Assembly (NCBI GenBank): GCA_017436125.1
Contig: JAFSDS010000068.1
Coordinates: forward strand, 1 to 50,762
Direction of reading: 5' to 3'
Length of the DNA: 50,762 nucleotides
DNA from: Oscillospiraceae bacterium
GTDB taxonomy: Bacteria; Bacillota; Clostridia; Oscillospirales; Ruminococcaceae
The notes below the pieces were generated by a model. That model did not search any database, was not told the DNA's origin, and worked only from the letters and a program-made list of their open reading frames with translations. Shown in pieces: positions 38,956-47,257 of this stretch (position 1 is its first letter; each line of letters begins with the position of its first letter). Both the position numbers and the translations under genes were made by a program.

Positions 38956-40245
38956 TTGGATAAATTCGTAATCAAAGGCGGCACCCCTCTTCGCGGAGAG
39001 GTCCATGTAAGCGGCGCAAAGAACGCCGCAGTCGCAATAATCCCTGCAACCATCCTTGCAGGAGGCCCTTGCCTTCTTGAAAACATCCCTGACATCAGCG
39101 ATGTTTACACCCTTTATGATATGCTTTCTCTTATGGGCGCAACTGTCAGAGTTGTAAGCCGTACTTCCGTATTTATTGATACCAGCAACATCACTTCCCA
39201 TAAAGTTCCCGAGGATCTTGCAAGACAGCTTCGTGCTTCCTATTATTTCCTTGGCGCACTTCTCGGAAGATGCAATGAAGCAAATGTTCCGCTTCCCGGC
39301 GGATGCGATTTTGGCGTACGCCCCATCGACCAGCATATCAAAGGATTTGAGGCTCTTGGCGCAAACGTAAATATCGGCCACGGAAGCGTTTCCATCAGCA
39401 GCGAAGGCCTTCTTGGAAGCCACATCTATTTTGACGTTGTTTCTGTTGGCGCAACCATCAACGTAATGCTTGCCGCTGTTAAAGCAAAAGGCCTTACCAT
39501 TCTTGAAAACGTTGCAAAAGAACCCCATATCGTTGACCTTGCAAACTTCCTTAACTCCCTCGGCGCGGATATCCGCGGCGCAGGAACCGACGTTATCAAG
39601 ATCCACGGCGTTGAAAAGCTCCACGGCGCAAACTATTCCATCATTCCGGACCAGATCGAGGCCGGAACTTATATGGTAGCCGCCGCCGCAACCAAAGGCA
39701 ACGTACTTATCAGAGGCGTTATTCCGAAGCACCTTGAAGCCATTACCGAAAAACTTGTTAAAACCGGCGCTTCCGTCATTGAATATGACGATGCCGTACG
39801 CGTTTCCGGCGAAGTTGATCATTTCGAGCATGTTAACGTAAAAACCATGCCCTATCCCGGCTTCCCCACCGATATGCAGCCCCAGATGACCACCCTTCTT
39901 GCTCTTGCACAGGGTACCAGCATTGTTACTGAAGGCGTTTGGGATAACCGTTTCAAATATATATCCGAACTTTGCCGCATGGGAGCTTCCATTTCCGTTG
40001 ACGGAAAAGTTGCCGTTGTTCAGGGCGTTGAAGGTCTTTCCGGTGCATCTGTTCGTGCAGCGGACCTTCGTGCCGGCGCCGCAATGGTAATTGCCGGTCT
40101 TGCCGCAACAGGCACTACCGAAATCGAGGAGATCCATCACATTGAGCGCGGATACACCAACCTTGTTGATAAACTTCGCGGACTTGGCGCGGATATCAGC
40201 CGCATCACCGTTCCGGAAGGCTCTTCCATGTATTCCGTTGTTTAA
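38956..40245 (+). CDS. murA: UDP-N-acetylglucosamine 1-carboxyvinyltransferase
   Basis: 429 residues. It catalyses the first committed step of peptidoglycan synthesis by adding enolpyruvate from PEP to UDP-GlcNAc. Two-domain EPSP-synthase fold: GAKNAAV (20-26, catalytic Lys22), LPGGCDFGVRP with the catalytic Cys117 that fosfomycin modifies, and PGFPTDMQPQMT and FENRF-like DNRFKYISEL. The start is a TTG at 38956 after AAGGGG. It has its own promoter with TG extension; the M23 gene before it has its own terminator. A terminator-like hairpin separates it from walJ. Confidence 0.97.
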   Translation: MDKFVIKGGTPLRGEVHVSGAKNAAVAIIPATILAGGPCLLENIPDISDVYTLYDMLSLMGATVRVVSRTSVFIDTSNITSHKVPEDLARQLRASYYFLGALLGRCNEANVPLPGGCDFGVRPIDQHIKGFEALGANVNIGHGSVSISSEGLLGSHIYFDVVSVGATINVMLAAVKAKGLTILENVAKEPHIVDLANFLNSLGADIRGAGTDVIKIHGVEKLHGANYSIIPDQIEAGTYMVAAAATKGNVLIRGVIPKHLEAITEKLVKTGASVIEYDDAVRVSGEVDHFEHVNVKTMPYPGFPTDMQPQMTTLLALAQGTSIVTEGVWDNRFKYISELCRMGASISVDGKVAVVQGVEGLSGASVRAADLRAGAAMVIAGLAATGTTEIEEIHHIERGYTNLVDKLRGLGADISRITVPEGSSMYSVV

Positions 40246-40253
40246 AATAAAAT

Positions 40254-40288
40254 GCGGAGCGGAAACCGCTCCGCTTATTCTGTTTTTT
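40254..40288 (+). terminator. Hairpin after murA
   Basis: 9-bp stem GCGGAGCGG / CCGCTCCGC (40254-40274) with AAA loop; the T-run starts 7 nt later, so it may be leaky and allow walJ expression. Confidence 0.6.
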
Positions 40289-40302
40289 CCGGAGGTATAA
40301 TT

Positions 40303-41094
40303 TTGGCAAAGTTCTTTACCATCGCCAGCGGCAGTTCCGGTAACTCGAGCTTCGTGGGCGCTTTTGGGGAAGGAATTCTTGTTGACTGCGGCATAAGCTG
40401 CCGCAAAATCACAACCGCGCTAAAAGAACGGGGCGTCGACCCGAATTCCCTTGCGGGTGTTCTTGTTACCCATGAACATATCGACCATGTTCGCGGACTT
40501 TCCGTTTTTTTAAGTCATCACAGCGTTCCGCTCTATGCGTCCGCACCGGTGCTCAAGTATCTAACATCCAACGGGCTCGTTCCTTTCAACGCCGTGCTCA
40601 ACGAAATTGACGAGCACGGGCAGCTTATCGGCGGCATGATGGTCAAGCCTTTTAAAACTTCCCATGACAGCGTCGGAAGCCTTGGATACAGCATTTCAAC
40701 ACCCGATGAGCACCGCATAAGCATCTGTACCGATACCGGATATCTTACAGACGGTGCCCGTGAGCACCTTATGAGAAGCGACGTTGTTCTTATAGAATCC
40801 AACTATGATAACAATATGCTCGAATTCGGGCCCTATCCATACCATCTTAAAAGACGTATAAAAGGCCCACAGGGCCACCTTTCAAATACCGAATGCGCCG
40901 CTTTTCTTCCGGAACTTGTTAAAAGCGGCACAGTTCGAATAATCCTTGGCCATTTAAGCAAAGAAAACAACACCCCGGACGTTGCACTCCAGACCTGTAT
41001 ATCGGAACTTTCTATGGCAGGACTGAAGCAGAACCGGGATTATATCATTTTTGCCGCGCCGAGAGATGAACTTTCTGAAAATATTTTACTTTAA
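40303..41094 (+). CDS. walJ: MBL-fold metallohydrolase, WalJ/YycJ type
   Basis: 263 residues of the metallo-beta-lactamase fold. The metal site is THEHIDHVRGL (about 61-71), with His and Asp ligands further on in SHDSVGS and CTDTGY. The N-terminal FFTIASGSSGNSSFVG stretch is typical of YycJ/WalJ proteins, which have been linked to DNA repair and cell-wall signalling. The start is a TTG at 40303, 6 nt after GGAGGT. WalJ next to rlmH is the order found in Bacillus. Five copies of GAGCAC/GTGCTC, four of them full TGAGCAC-type sites, fall within 220 bp of this gene. Confidence 0.93.
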   Translation: MAKFFTIASGSSGNSSFVGAFGEGILVDCGISCRKITTALKERGVDPNSLAGVLVTHEHIDHVRGLSVFLSHHSVPLYASAPVLKYLTSNGLVPFNAVLNEIDEHGQLIGGMMVKPFKTSHDSVGSLGYSISTPDEHRISICTDTGYLTDGAREHLMRSDVVLIESNYDNNMLEFGPYPYHLKRRIKGPQGHLSNTECAAFLPELVKSGTVRIILGHLSKENNTPDVALQTCISELSMAGLKQNRDYIIFAAPRDELSENILL

Positions 41095-41103
41095 GGAGGA
41101 AAA

Positions 41104-41589
41104 ATGCGCACAATAAATATCATCTGCGTCGGAAATCTCAAAGAAAAATATCTGCGCGAAGCCGCCGCCGAATACGAAAAGCGCCTTTCCGCCTATTGTA
41201 AACTTAAAATAACCGAGCTTAACGAATATAAACTTCCGGATAAGCCCTCCCCTTCCGAAATTGCAAAGTGCATCGAGGCGGAAGGCACTGCCATTGCAGC
41301 AAAAATTCCGCAGAACGCGGTCATTGCCGCAATGTGCATTGAGGGTGATATGCTTTCTTCCGAAGGTTTTTCCCAAAAGCTCGAAAATCTTATGTCCGAC
41401 GAAAGCGCAAGCGAACTTTGCTTTGTTATAGGCGGTTCCTACGGACTTTCCGACGAAATAAAAAAGAGAGCAAAACTTAAACTTTCGCTTTCAAGAATGA
41501 CTTTTACACACCAGATTTCCCGCGTGCTCATTCTGGAACAAATCTACAGAGCGTTCCAGATTTCCACCGGAGGAAAGTATCATAAATGA
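41104..41589 (+). CDS. rlmH: 23S rRNA (pseudouridine1915-N3)-methyltransferase
   Basis: 161 residues, the usual size. It methylates pseudouridine 1915 in helix 69 of 23S rRNA using S-adenosylmethionine. SPOUT-fold marks are CFVIGGSYGLSDEI (about 105-118) with the knot, and the C-terminal HQISRVLILEQIYRAFQIST with GGKYHK at the very end. The N-terminus INIICVGNLKEKYLREAAAE fits. The start ATG has AGGAGGA upstream, 9 bp after walJ, so it is co-transcribed. The topoisomerase gene follows 18 bp later. Confidence 0.96.
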   Translation: MRTINIICVGNLKEKYLREAAAEYEKRLSAYCKLKITELNEYKLPDKPSPSEIAKCIEAEGTAIAAKIPQNAVIAAMCIEGDMLSSEGFSQKLENLMSDESASELCFVIGGSYGLSDEIKKRAKLKLSLSRMTFTHQISRVLILEQIYRAFQISTGGKYHK

Positions 41590-41607
41590 TTACCGGAAAG
41601 GGAAAAA

Positions 41608-43839
41608 ATGGCTAAAAAGAAGATAGAAAAACAGACACCAAAAACCGAACAGAAGGCAAATTTTGAAAACGCCGGCGTTATCGTCGATCAGCCGATAGTT
41701 GACGTTCTTGAAAAAAACTATATGCCCTATGCAATGAGCGTTATAGTCAGCCGTGCCATCCCGGAAATTGACGGATTTAAACCCAGCCACAGAAAGCTCC
41801 TTTATACAATGTATAAAATGGGCCTTCTTACCGGCGGAAAAAGCAAATCCGCAAATATCGTTGGCCAGACTATGAAGCTTAATCCCCACGGCGACCAGGC
41901 TATCTATGATACCATGGTGCGTATGTCCCAGGGTCATGCGGCTCTTCTTCATCCGTGGATAGACAGTAAGGGTAACTTTGGTAAAGCGTATTCCAGAAAT
42001 ATGGTTTGCGCCGCATCCCGTTACACCGAAGCAAAACTTGATAAAATCGCGGCGGAACTTTTCCGCGATATCGATAAAGACACCGTTGACTTTGTGGATA
42101 ACTACGATAACACCATGAAGGAGCCCACGCTTTTTCCTGTTACCTTCCCTTCCATACTCGTCAACTTTAACGTAGGTATCGCAGTTGGTATGGCATCCCA
42201 GATATGCCCATTCCGCCTTTCAGAAATTTGTGAAACGACCATAAAACTTATCAAAGACCCGGAACACGACATACATTCCACTCTTCCGGCACCTGATTTT
42301 GCCGGCGGCGGACTTATTATTTACGATAAGGACGAGCTTGATAAAATTTATGAAACCGGCCGCGGAAGCATCCGTGTTCGTTCAAAATACCGCTTTGACG
42401 AAAAAAGCAAATGCATAGAAATAACCGAAATACCTGCAACGACCACCGTTGAAGCTATCATCGAAAAGATCCTCGAACTTGTTAAAGCAAGAAAGATCAC
42501 CGAGATTTCCGATATCCGCGATGAAACCGACCTTTCCGGTCTTAAAATCGCCATCGACGTAAAACGCGGCATTGATCCGGATACTCTTATGCAGAAGCTT
42601 TATAAAAGCACTCCGCTTGAGGATTCCTTCTCCGCAAACTTCAATGTCCTTATAGGCGGTTCCCCGATGGTTCTCGGCGTTCGCCAGATAATCAACGAAT
42701 GGGTAGCCTTCCGTCACGAATGCGTTCGCAGAAGAGTTTATTTTGAACTTAAAGGCAAAAAGGACAGACTTCATCTTCTCAAAGGTCTTCAGAAGATACT
42801 TCTTGACATTGATAAAGCTATCAAGATAATCCGCGAGACCGAAAGCGAGACCGAGGTTGTTCCCAACCTTATGATCGGCTTCGGCATCGACCAGATCCAG
42901 GCGGAATATGTTGCGGAAATAAAACTCCGCCACCTCAACCGCGAATATATTCTCAAGCGCACAGCTGATATCAAGGATCTTAAAAAGGACATCGCCGAAA
43001 TGGAGATCATTCTTAATGATCCCAACAGGATCAACGACATGATCATCGACGACCTTAAGGAAGTCAGCAAAAAATATGATCAGCCCAGACGCAGCGAGAT
43101 CATTTATGTAAGTGAAACAAAAGAAGCCGTTGTTGAGGAAGAAATTCCGGATTATCCCGTAACCCTTTTCTTTACAAGGGAAGGATATTTTAAAAAGATC
43201 ACTCCCCAGTCGCTGCGAATGTCCGGCGACCATAAGCTTAAAGAGGGCGACGAGATCATCCTTGCCATTGAAAGCCGCAACAACGTTGAACTTCTTTTCT
43301 TCAGCAACAAATGTCAGGTTTATAAATCCCGCGCCTGTGACTTTGACGATACAAAAACCAGCGTAATGGGTGATTATATCCCCTCAAAACTCGGTTTTGA
43401 CGAAGGGGAAAGCGCGATATTCATGGCTGTTGTTGAAAAATACAGCGGATATATGGTTTTCTTCTTTGAAAACGGAAAAGCCGCAAAAGTTCCCCTTTCT
43501 TCCTATGAAACAAAAACAAGGCGCAAAAAACTTATCGGCGCATATTCCGATAAATCTCCCCTTGTTGCGTGTTATAATATTGAAGAGGATAAGGAATTCC
43601 TTCTTTCCTCTTCCGGCGGAAGACTTCTTCTTGTTCATACCGGTGCTGTTCCTTCAAAAGCAGCAAGGGATACCCAGGGTGTTGCGGTTATGACCCTTAA
43701 AAAGAACGCCGTTGTTTCCGGAGCAAAACCCTTTAACGAGGGCAGCCTTGAAAACGCACACCGCTTCAGAACAAGAAATCTTCCCGCAGCGGGCGCCATC
43801 CCGAAAGACGGCGACCTTTTTGAACAAATCAGTTTATAA
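41608..43839 (+). CDS. Type II DNA topoisomerase subunit A (ParC/GyrA-like)
   Basis: 743 residues. The A subunit cuts and rejoins DNA strands; Tyr139 (in AASRYTEAK) forms the DNA link. The quinolone-resistance region contains KLNPHGDQAIYDTMVRMSQ (about 90-108). A winged-helix domain, tower and coiled coil lead to a C-terminal beta-pinwheel (about 510-735). The family in Clostridia is often annotated as topoisomerase IV A; length and the absence of a clear GyrA box (no QRRGGKG stretch seen) favour ParC. A B subunit is not in this window. It follows rlmH by 18 bp with a GAAAGGG site. Confidence 0.94.
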   Translation: MAKKKIEKQTPKTEQKANFENAGVIVDQPIVDVLEKNYMPYAMSVIVSRAIPEIDGFKPSHRKLLYTMYKMGLLTGGKSKSANIVGQTMKLNPHGDQAIYDTMVRMSQGHAALLHPWIDSKGNFGKAYSRNMVCAASRYTEAKLDKIAAELFRDIDKDTVDFVDNYDNTMKEPTLFPVTFPSILVNFNVGIAVGMASQICPFRLSEICETTIKLIKDPEHDIHSTLPAPDFAGGGLIIYDKDELDKIYETGRGSIRVRSKYRFDEKSKCIEITEIPATTTVEAIIEKILELVKARKITEISDIRDETDLSGLKIAIDVKRGIDPDTLMQKLYKSTPLEDSFSANFNVLIGGSPMVLGVRQIINEWVAFRHECVRRRVYFELKGKKDRLHLLKGLQKILLDIDKAIKIIRETESETEVVPNLMIGFGIDQIQAEYVAEIKLRHLNREYILKRTADIKDLKKDIAEMEIILNDPNRINDMIIDDLKEVSKKYDQPRRSEIIYVSETKEAVVEEEIPDYPVTLFFTREGYFKKITPQSLRMSGDHKLKEGDEIILAIESRNNVELLFFSNKCQVYKSRACDFDDTKTSVMGDYIPSKLGFDEGESAIFMAVVEKYSGYMVFFFENGKAAKVPLSSYETKTRRKKLIGAYSDKSPLVACYNIEEDKEFLLSSSGGRLLLVHTGAVPSKAARDTQGVAVMTLKKNAVVSGAKPFNEGSLENAHRFRTRNLPAAGAIPKDGDLFEQISL

Positions 43840-43869
43840 TATTTTTATATACCGAAAGGAGATTTGATT

Positions 43870-44163
43870 ATGTACGCATTCTGCAGAAAATGGTTTGACA
43901 GAGCAAGAGACATTGCCGAGGATTTTGAATACAAGGATTATTTCTGGTGCTATCTCCTCGTTCTTCTCCTTGGAGTTCTTTTTGGTATTTCCGCAAACAA
44001 AGCGCTTAAATACCTTGCTCCGTTCATCGCTGTTTTTGCTGCTTTCGCAGCATTTGAGGTTCTCTATCCCCGCCGCGAAAAAATCGCAAAAATGCTCGAC
44101 GGCACTTATGAGGACAGATTTGTTGAATTTGAGGATACCGAAGATATCCCCGACTTTATCTGA
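43870..44163 (+). CDS. Small membrane protein of unknown function
   Basis: 97 residues. Two hydrophobic helices (about 24-42, FWCYLLVLLLGVLFGIS, and about 46-64) are flanked by a charged N-terminus (CRKWFDRARDIAEDFEYK) and an acidic C-terminus (FVEFEDTEDIPDFI). It is probably integral with both ends in the cytoplasm. The start is the ATG at 43870, 8 nt after AAAGGAG; the TTG at 43864 is too close to that site. It lies 30 bp after the topoisomerase gene and may be co-transcribed. Function unknown. Confidence 0.78.
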   Translation: MYAFCRKWFDRARDIAEDFEYKDYFWCYLLVLLLGVLFGISANKALKYLAPFIAVFAAFAAFEVLYPRREKIAKMLDGTYEDRFVEFEDTEDIPDFI

Positions 44164-44173
44164 TCAATAAAAA

Positions 44174-44200
44174 AGAGGATGCCCGTTATTCACGGCATCC
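44174..44200 (-). terminator. Intrinsic terminator on the minus strand with no known gene upstream
   Basis: 9-bp stem GAGGATGCC / GGCATCCTC with a 10-nt loop. The A-run lies on its left, so the T-run reads on the minus strand; on the plus strand an A-rich tract follows instead of T. Confidence 0.6.
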
Positions 44201-44359
44201 TCAAATAAAAAAGCCATCCTTTTTCGACTTTTATCAAGGCAAACGCTTTTTTAGTTTCTTTATCGAAACGGGATGGGCTTGGTAATATTATTTATCCGAA
44301 AAGCGCTATAATACCCTGGTAAAAACAGTCATTTTTTTGCAAAAAAGCATAAAAAAGCC

Positions 44360-44388
44360 TTGCAAAAGCATGATAGCTGTGGTATTAT
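44360..44388 (+). promoter_or_regulatory. Promoter of secG
   Basis: TTGCAA (44360-44365), 17 bp, TATTAT (44383-44388) with TGG extension. Confidence 0.75.
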
Positions 44389-44400
44389 ATTATAGCTATC
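44372..44400. promoter_or_regulatory. Dyad around the secG -10 element
   Basis: GATAGCT (44372-44378) and AGCTATC (44394-44400) are exact reverse complements around the -10, a plausible operator. Confidence 0.5.
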
Positions 44401-44422
44401 GTGTTATTTTTGGAGGTTTATC

Positions 44423-44668
44423 ATGACTGTTTATGAAATTATCGGAAGTATTCTTCTTATCATAACCTGCGTTCTCGTTACCCTTACTGTTCTTTTCCAG
44501 AGCAGCAGCAAACAGGACGGTATCTCTGCTCTCAGCGGCAAAAGCGCTTCTGCAGCAGCAGCCGAAGCAAAAAGCAACAACGCAAAACTTGCTCGTTTTA
44601 CCAAAGTTCTCGCAGTTGTTTTCTTTGTTGTAACCCTCGCAGTTTATGCTATTAACCTTTTTCTTTAA
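44423..44668 (+). CDS. secG: Preprotein translocase subunit SecG
   Basis: 81 residues, family length. SecG assists SecYE in moving proteins across the membrane. Two membrane helices (about 4-24 and 58-80) flank a conserved loop FQSSSKQDGISALSGKSAS. The start ATG has TGGAGG upstream. It is transcribed alone, from an extended -10 promoter inside a dyad, to a strong terminator; the rnr and smpB genes that often follow secG are absent. Confidence 0.96.
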   Translation: MTVYEIIGSILLIITCVLVTLTVLFQSSSKQDGISALSGKSASAAAAEAKSNNAKLARFTKVLAVVFFVVTLAVYAINLFL

Positions 44669-44688
44669 TTAATTCTGAAAATTTCACG

Positions 44689-44723
44689 AAAAAGTCCCGG
44701 ACATTTTGTCCGGGACTTTTTTA
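44689..44723. terminator. Bidirectional terminator after secG
   Basis: 14-bp stem AAAAAGTCCCGGAC / GTCCGGGACTTTTT with a 5-nt loop, shared with the convergent Nudix gene. Confidence 0.92.
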
Positions 44724-44732
44724 TTGAATTTT

Positions 44733-45197
44733 TTAAATAAAGTTTGTCTTTACCTCATCTTCGGTTCTTTCATAAAAAACTTCGGTTATATTTTCATCGG
44801 TAAACACTTTCAGCATATCGCCAAAGCCGTCGATAAGCTTATCTGATTTTATAAGGTCAGAAAGCGGATACCAGAATATCTCTCCCTCATTTGATGATTT
44901 AAGCTCGCCGGAAAACTTATCCGAAGAATAGAGAAAAACGATATATCGCTTTCCATCCTTCATTTTATGAAATTCCTTTATTCCGCAAAGTTTCGGTTCT
45001 TTGATATCAAGGCCCGTTTCTTCTTTTACTTCACGTATTACTGAAGGGGTTATATATTCTCCCTTTTCAACATGTCCGCCGGGAAAATTCCAGCCGTGCC
45101 AATATTCATTGTTCACTTTATTCTGAACAACGACGTTTCCCTTTCCGTCGGATATCATACACATATTTGTAAGTTCGGTTTCTTCGTTTCTCGACAT
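44733..45197 (-). CDS. Nudix hydrolase, MutT-like
   Basis: 154 residues. One Nudix domain with the full box from Gly41 to the second Gly cluster: GGHVEKGE then REVKEETGLDI (about 40-66). The leading part CMISDGKGNVVVQNKVNN and NEYWHGWNFPGG is typical of MutT/8-oxo-dGTP diphosphatase subgroups, which clean damaged nucleotides, but the substrate is not proved. The start ATG has AAGGAG upstream. It lies between two terminators and so is transcribed alone. Confidence 0.9.
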   Translation of the reverse strand: MSRNEETELTNMCMISDGKGNVVVQNKVNNEYWHGWNFPGGHVEKGEYITPSVIREVKEETGLDIKEPKLCGIKEFHKMKDGKRYIVFLYSSDKFSGELKSSNEGEIFWYPLSDLIKSDKLIDGFGDMLKVFTDENITEVFYERTEDEVKTNFI

Positions 45198-45223
45198 TTT
45201 TTCTCCTTATAATTAAACAAAAT

Positions 45224-45250
45224 GCCGCCGAAATTTTCGGCGGCTTATTT
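45224..45250 (-). terminator. Terminator of the segregation/sporulation operon
   Basis: GCCGCCGAA / TTCGGCGGC stem (45224-45244), followed on the minus strand by a T-rich stretch ATTTTGTTT. Confidence 0.75.
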
Positions 45251-45255
45251 TTATA

Positions 45256-46107
45256 TCAAGGTTTTCTTGCAAATTTCATGGTAGGCTTTGAGGGTTTTGC
45301 TCCGGGATTTTTTGCACCGGAATGTTTTTCAAGGAGCTTTCTGCCTGCGTTTTTCTTGGGAGTCTGCTCGCCGGAAACACCTTTTCTTGAAAGGTTATGA
45401 AGGCCGGTAAGCTCCTCTTTTGTAAGTTCACGCCATTTGCCCTGCTGGAGCATTCCGAGTCTTACAACACCGATGGAAGTCCTTTTAAGGCGAATAACAG
45501 TAAGTTCGACCGCTTCGCACATTTTTCTGATCTCGCGGTTTTTGCCCTCCGCAATAACAAACTGGAGAACGGTTCTTTCCTCATTTTCTTCAAGAACGGT
45601 TACGGAAACCGGACGCACAAATCCGGAATCGATTTTAACTCCTTCGGAAAGCTTGATGAGTTTTTCTTCAATGCCTGTTTCACGAACAGTTACGCGATAG
45701 GTTTTCTGGATGTTGCCGCTGGGATGCATGACCATGTTGGCAAAAGCGCCGTCGTTGGTAAGAAGGATAAGTCCCTCGCTGTTGCGGTCAAGGCGTCCGA
45801 TGGGATAAATTCTTGCGGGGATATCGGTTACAAGATCCATCACACATTTTCTTCCCATTTCATCGGAAGTTGTGGTTACAAAACCGCGGGGTTTATTGAG
45901 CGCAACATACCAGAGTTTTTCTCCTGCGCCGGTTCTTATTTCCTCGCCGTTTATGGTGATTATATCTTTTCTTACGTCAACTTTCATGCCTATTTCCGCA
46001 ACATGGCCGTTGACTTTAACTTTGCCTGCAGCAATAAGTTCTTCCGCTTTTCTTCTGGAAGTATAGCCCGCATCGGAAATCGCTTTCTGAATTCTTGTAT
46101 CCTTCAT
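45256..46107 (-). CDS. rluB: 23S rRNA pseudouridine synthase, RluB family
   Basis: 283 residues. It makes pseudouridine in helix 80 of 23S rRNA (position 2605 in E. coli) or a related site. An N-terminal S4 RNA-binding domain (about 3-55, IQKAISDAGYTSRRKAEELI) leads to the catalytic domain with GRLDRNSEGLILLTNDG, whose Asp is the nucleophile, and KNREIRKMCEAV. A basic tail (about 250-283, KKNAGRKLLEKHSGAKNPG) probably adds RNA affinity. The start ATG has GAGGAGA upstream, 18 bp after the dacF-type gene. It is the last gene of its operon. Confidence 0.95.
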   Translation of the reverse strand: MKDTRIQKAISDAGYTSRRKAEELIAAGKVKVNGHVAEIGMKVDVRKDIITINGEEIRTGAGEKLWYVALNKPRGFVTTTSDEMGRKCVMDLVTDIPARIYPIGRLDRNSEGLILLTNDGAFANMVMHPSGNIQKTYRVTVRETGIEEKLIKLSEGVKIDSGFVRPVSVTVLEENEERTVLQFVIAEGKNREIRKMCEAVELTVIRLKRTSIGVVRLGMLQQGKWRELTKEELTGLHNLSRKGVSGEQTPKKNAGRKLLEKHSGAKNPGAKPSKPTMKFARKP

Positions 46108-46125
46108 TTTATTCTCCTCAAAAAA

Positions 46126-47217
46126 CTAAAAAATCTCTTTTATATTATCCCAAAAGCCCGATTTTTCGGGCAAAATTTCAACTGTTTCTTCTGCAATAAG
46201 AGGCGTTTTTGCCAAAAGTTCACCGTCAAGGTAATAAAACACGCTTCCTATTATATCTCCTTTTTCCACCGGGGCAAAAACAAAAGTCGGCCTGCTTATT
46301 ACTGCTTTTACTTTTTCTTCCTCACCTTCAAAAAGCGATGCGAAAACAGGCTTTGCAAAAACGCTGACAGATTTTTCTTTTCCGCCGCAAACCGGAACCG
46401 TTATTTCTCCCAAAGGCTTCATTTCCACTGCTTTAAGCTTTTTAAAATATTCTTCATAAAGGGCAGAATGATAATTCCAGTCATCCGGACAGCCGAGGGT
46501 AACACAAATAAGTGAAACGCCTTCCCTTTCCGCGGATGAAACAAGGCATCTTCCGGATTTTTTTGTAAACCCGGTTTTGACTCCTGTTGCCCCATCAACA
46601 GTTTTTAAAAGCCGGTTATGGTTGGTCAATGTTCTCATATACGGCGGATTTCCGTATTCGATTCGAAGGCTTTTCGCGCCGCATATTGCGGCAAAATCCG
46701 CATTTTCAAGCGCATTTTTGGCAATTATCGCCATTTCGTATGCTGTAGAAAAATGGTTTTCACCGTCAAGGCCGGACGGTGTTTCAAAAGATGTATTTTT
46801 AAGGCCCATCTCTTTTGCTCTTTTGTTCATAAGCTTAACAAAAGCTTCCATCGAACCTGATATCCTTACTGCCGCGGCGTTTGCCGCATCGTTTCCGGAT
46901 GAAAGGAGCATACCGACAGCAAGGCCCCTAAGAGTTGCCCTATCGCCTTCCATAAGTCCCATGGAGGAGCCTTCGGTCTTTATTGCGCGGCTGTTTACGG
47001 TGAAATATTCATCAAGGCCCTCTTCCTCAAGGGCAATAAGCGCCGTCATTATCTTTGTTGTGCTCGCCATAGGAAGAGGCTCATCTTTATTAAGTTCAAA
47101 ATAAATTCTTCCGCTTTCGCCGTCTATGAGCACGGCGCCTTTCGGTGCAGCTATGCTCTGCGTGCTCAAGGAAAATATCATGAGCACCGACGCAGCAAAA
47201 GCCATTATTTTATTCAA
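46126..47217 (-). CDS. Serine-type D-Ala-D-Ala carboxypeptidase, S11 family
   Basis: 363 residues. It trims the terminal D-Ala from peptidoglycan stem peptides. The signal peptide runs through residue 24 (ending TQSIAA). The active-site motifs are STTK (Ser52 to Lys55), SGN (107-109) and KTG (about 217-219), all intact. The C-terminal part resembles a PBP5-type beta domain and ends with a short amphipathic stretch. The start is a TTG at 47217, 7 nt after GGGTGAT; a later ATG (47205) would lose the basic N-terminus. The closest named relatives are DacF and DacB, which act in sporulation in Bacillus; I do not decide between them. Confidence 0.93.
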   Translation of the reverse strand: MNKIMAFAASVLMIFSLSTQSIAAPKGAVLIDGESGRIYFELNKDEPLPMASTTKIMTALIALEEEGLDEYFTVNSRAIKTEGSSMGLMEGDRATLRGLAVGMLLSSGNDAANAAAVRISGSMEAFVKLMNKRAKEMGLKNTSFETPSGLDGENHFSTAYEMAIIAKNALENADFAAICGAKSLRIEYGNPPYMRTLTNHNRLLKTVDGATGVKTGFTKKSGRCLVSSAEREGVSLICVTLGCPDDWNYHSALYEEYFKKLKAVEMKPLGEITVPVCGGKEKSVSVFAKPVFASLFEGEEEKVKAVISRPTFVFAPVEKGDIIGSVFYYLDGELLAKTPLIAEETVEILPEKSGFWDNIKEIF

Positions 47218-47257
47218 ACAGCATCACCCGCAAAAAACTATGCGGAGATTTTGATTT

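Larger units (their letters stand above)
44164..44422. other. 259-bp gap before secG with structured repeats
   Basis: It contains a minus-strand terminator hairpin (44174-44200), an imperfect dyad AAGCCATCC / GGATGGGCTT (44211-44280) that encloses GTTTC / GAAAC (44254-44269), and the secG promoter at 44360-44388. No open frame of note was seen on either strand. Confidence 0.55.

Noticed and set aside
38854-40140. 428-codon minus-strand frame opposite murA
   Set aside because: MurA on the plus strand has an intact active site; the reverse frame has no domain-like pattern.
44201-44285. Cyclic-di-GMP riboswitch, suggested by GGCAAACGC
   Set aside because: Only this short string resembles the aptamer; the second conserved arm and the tetraloop receptor are absent.
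45397-46515. 372-codon plus-strand frame opposite rluB and the carboxypeptidase
   Set aside because: It crosses the junction of two real genes on the other strand and is rich in Phe, Asn and Cys.
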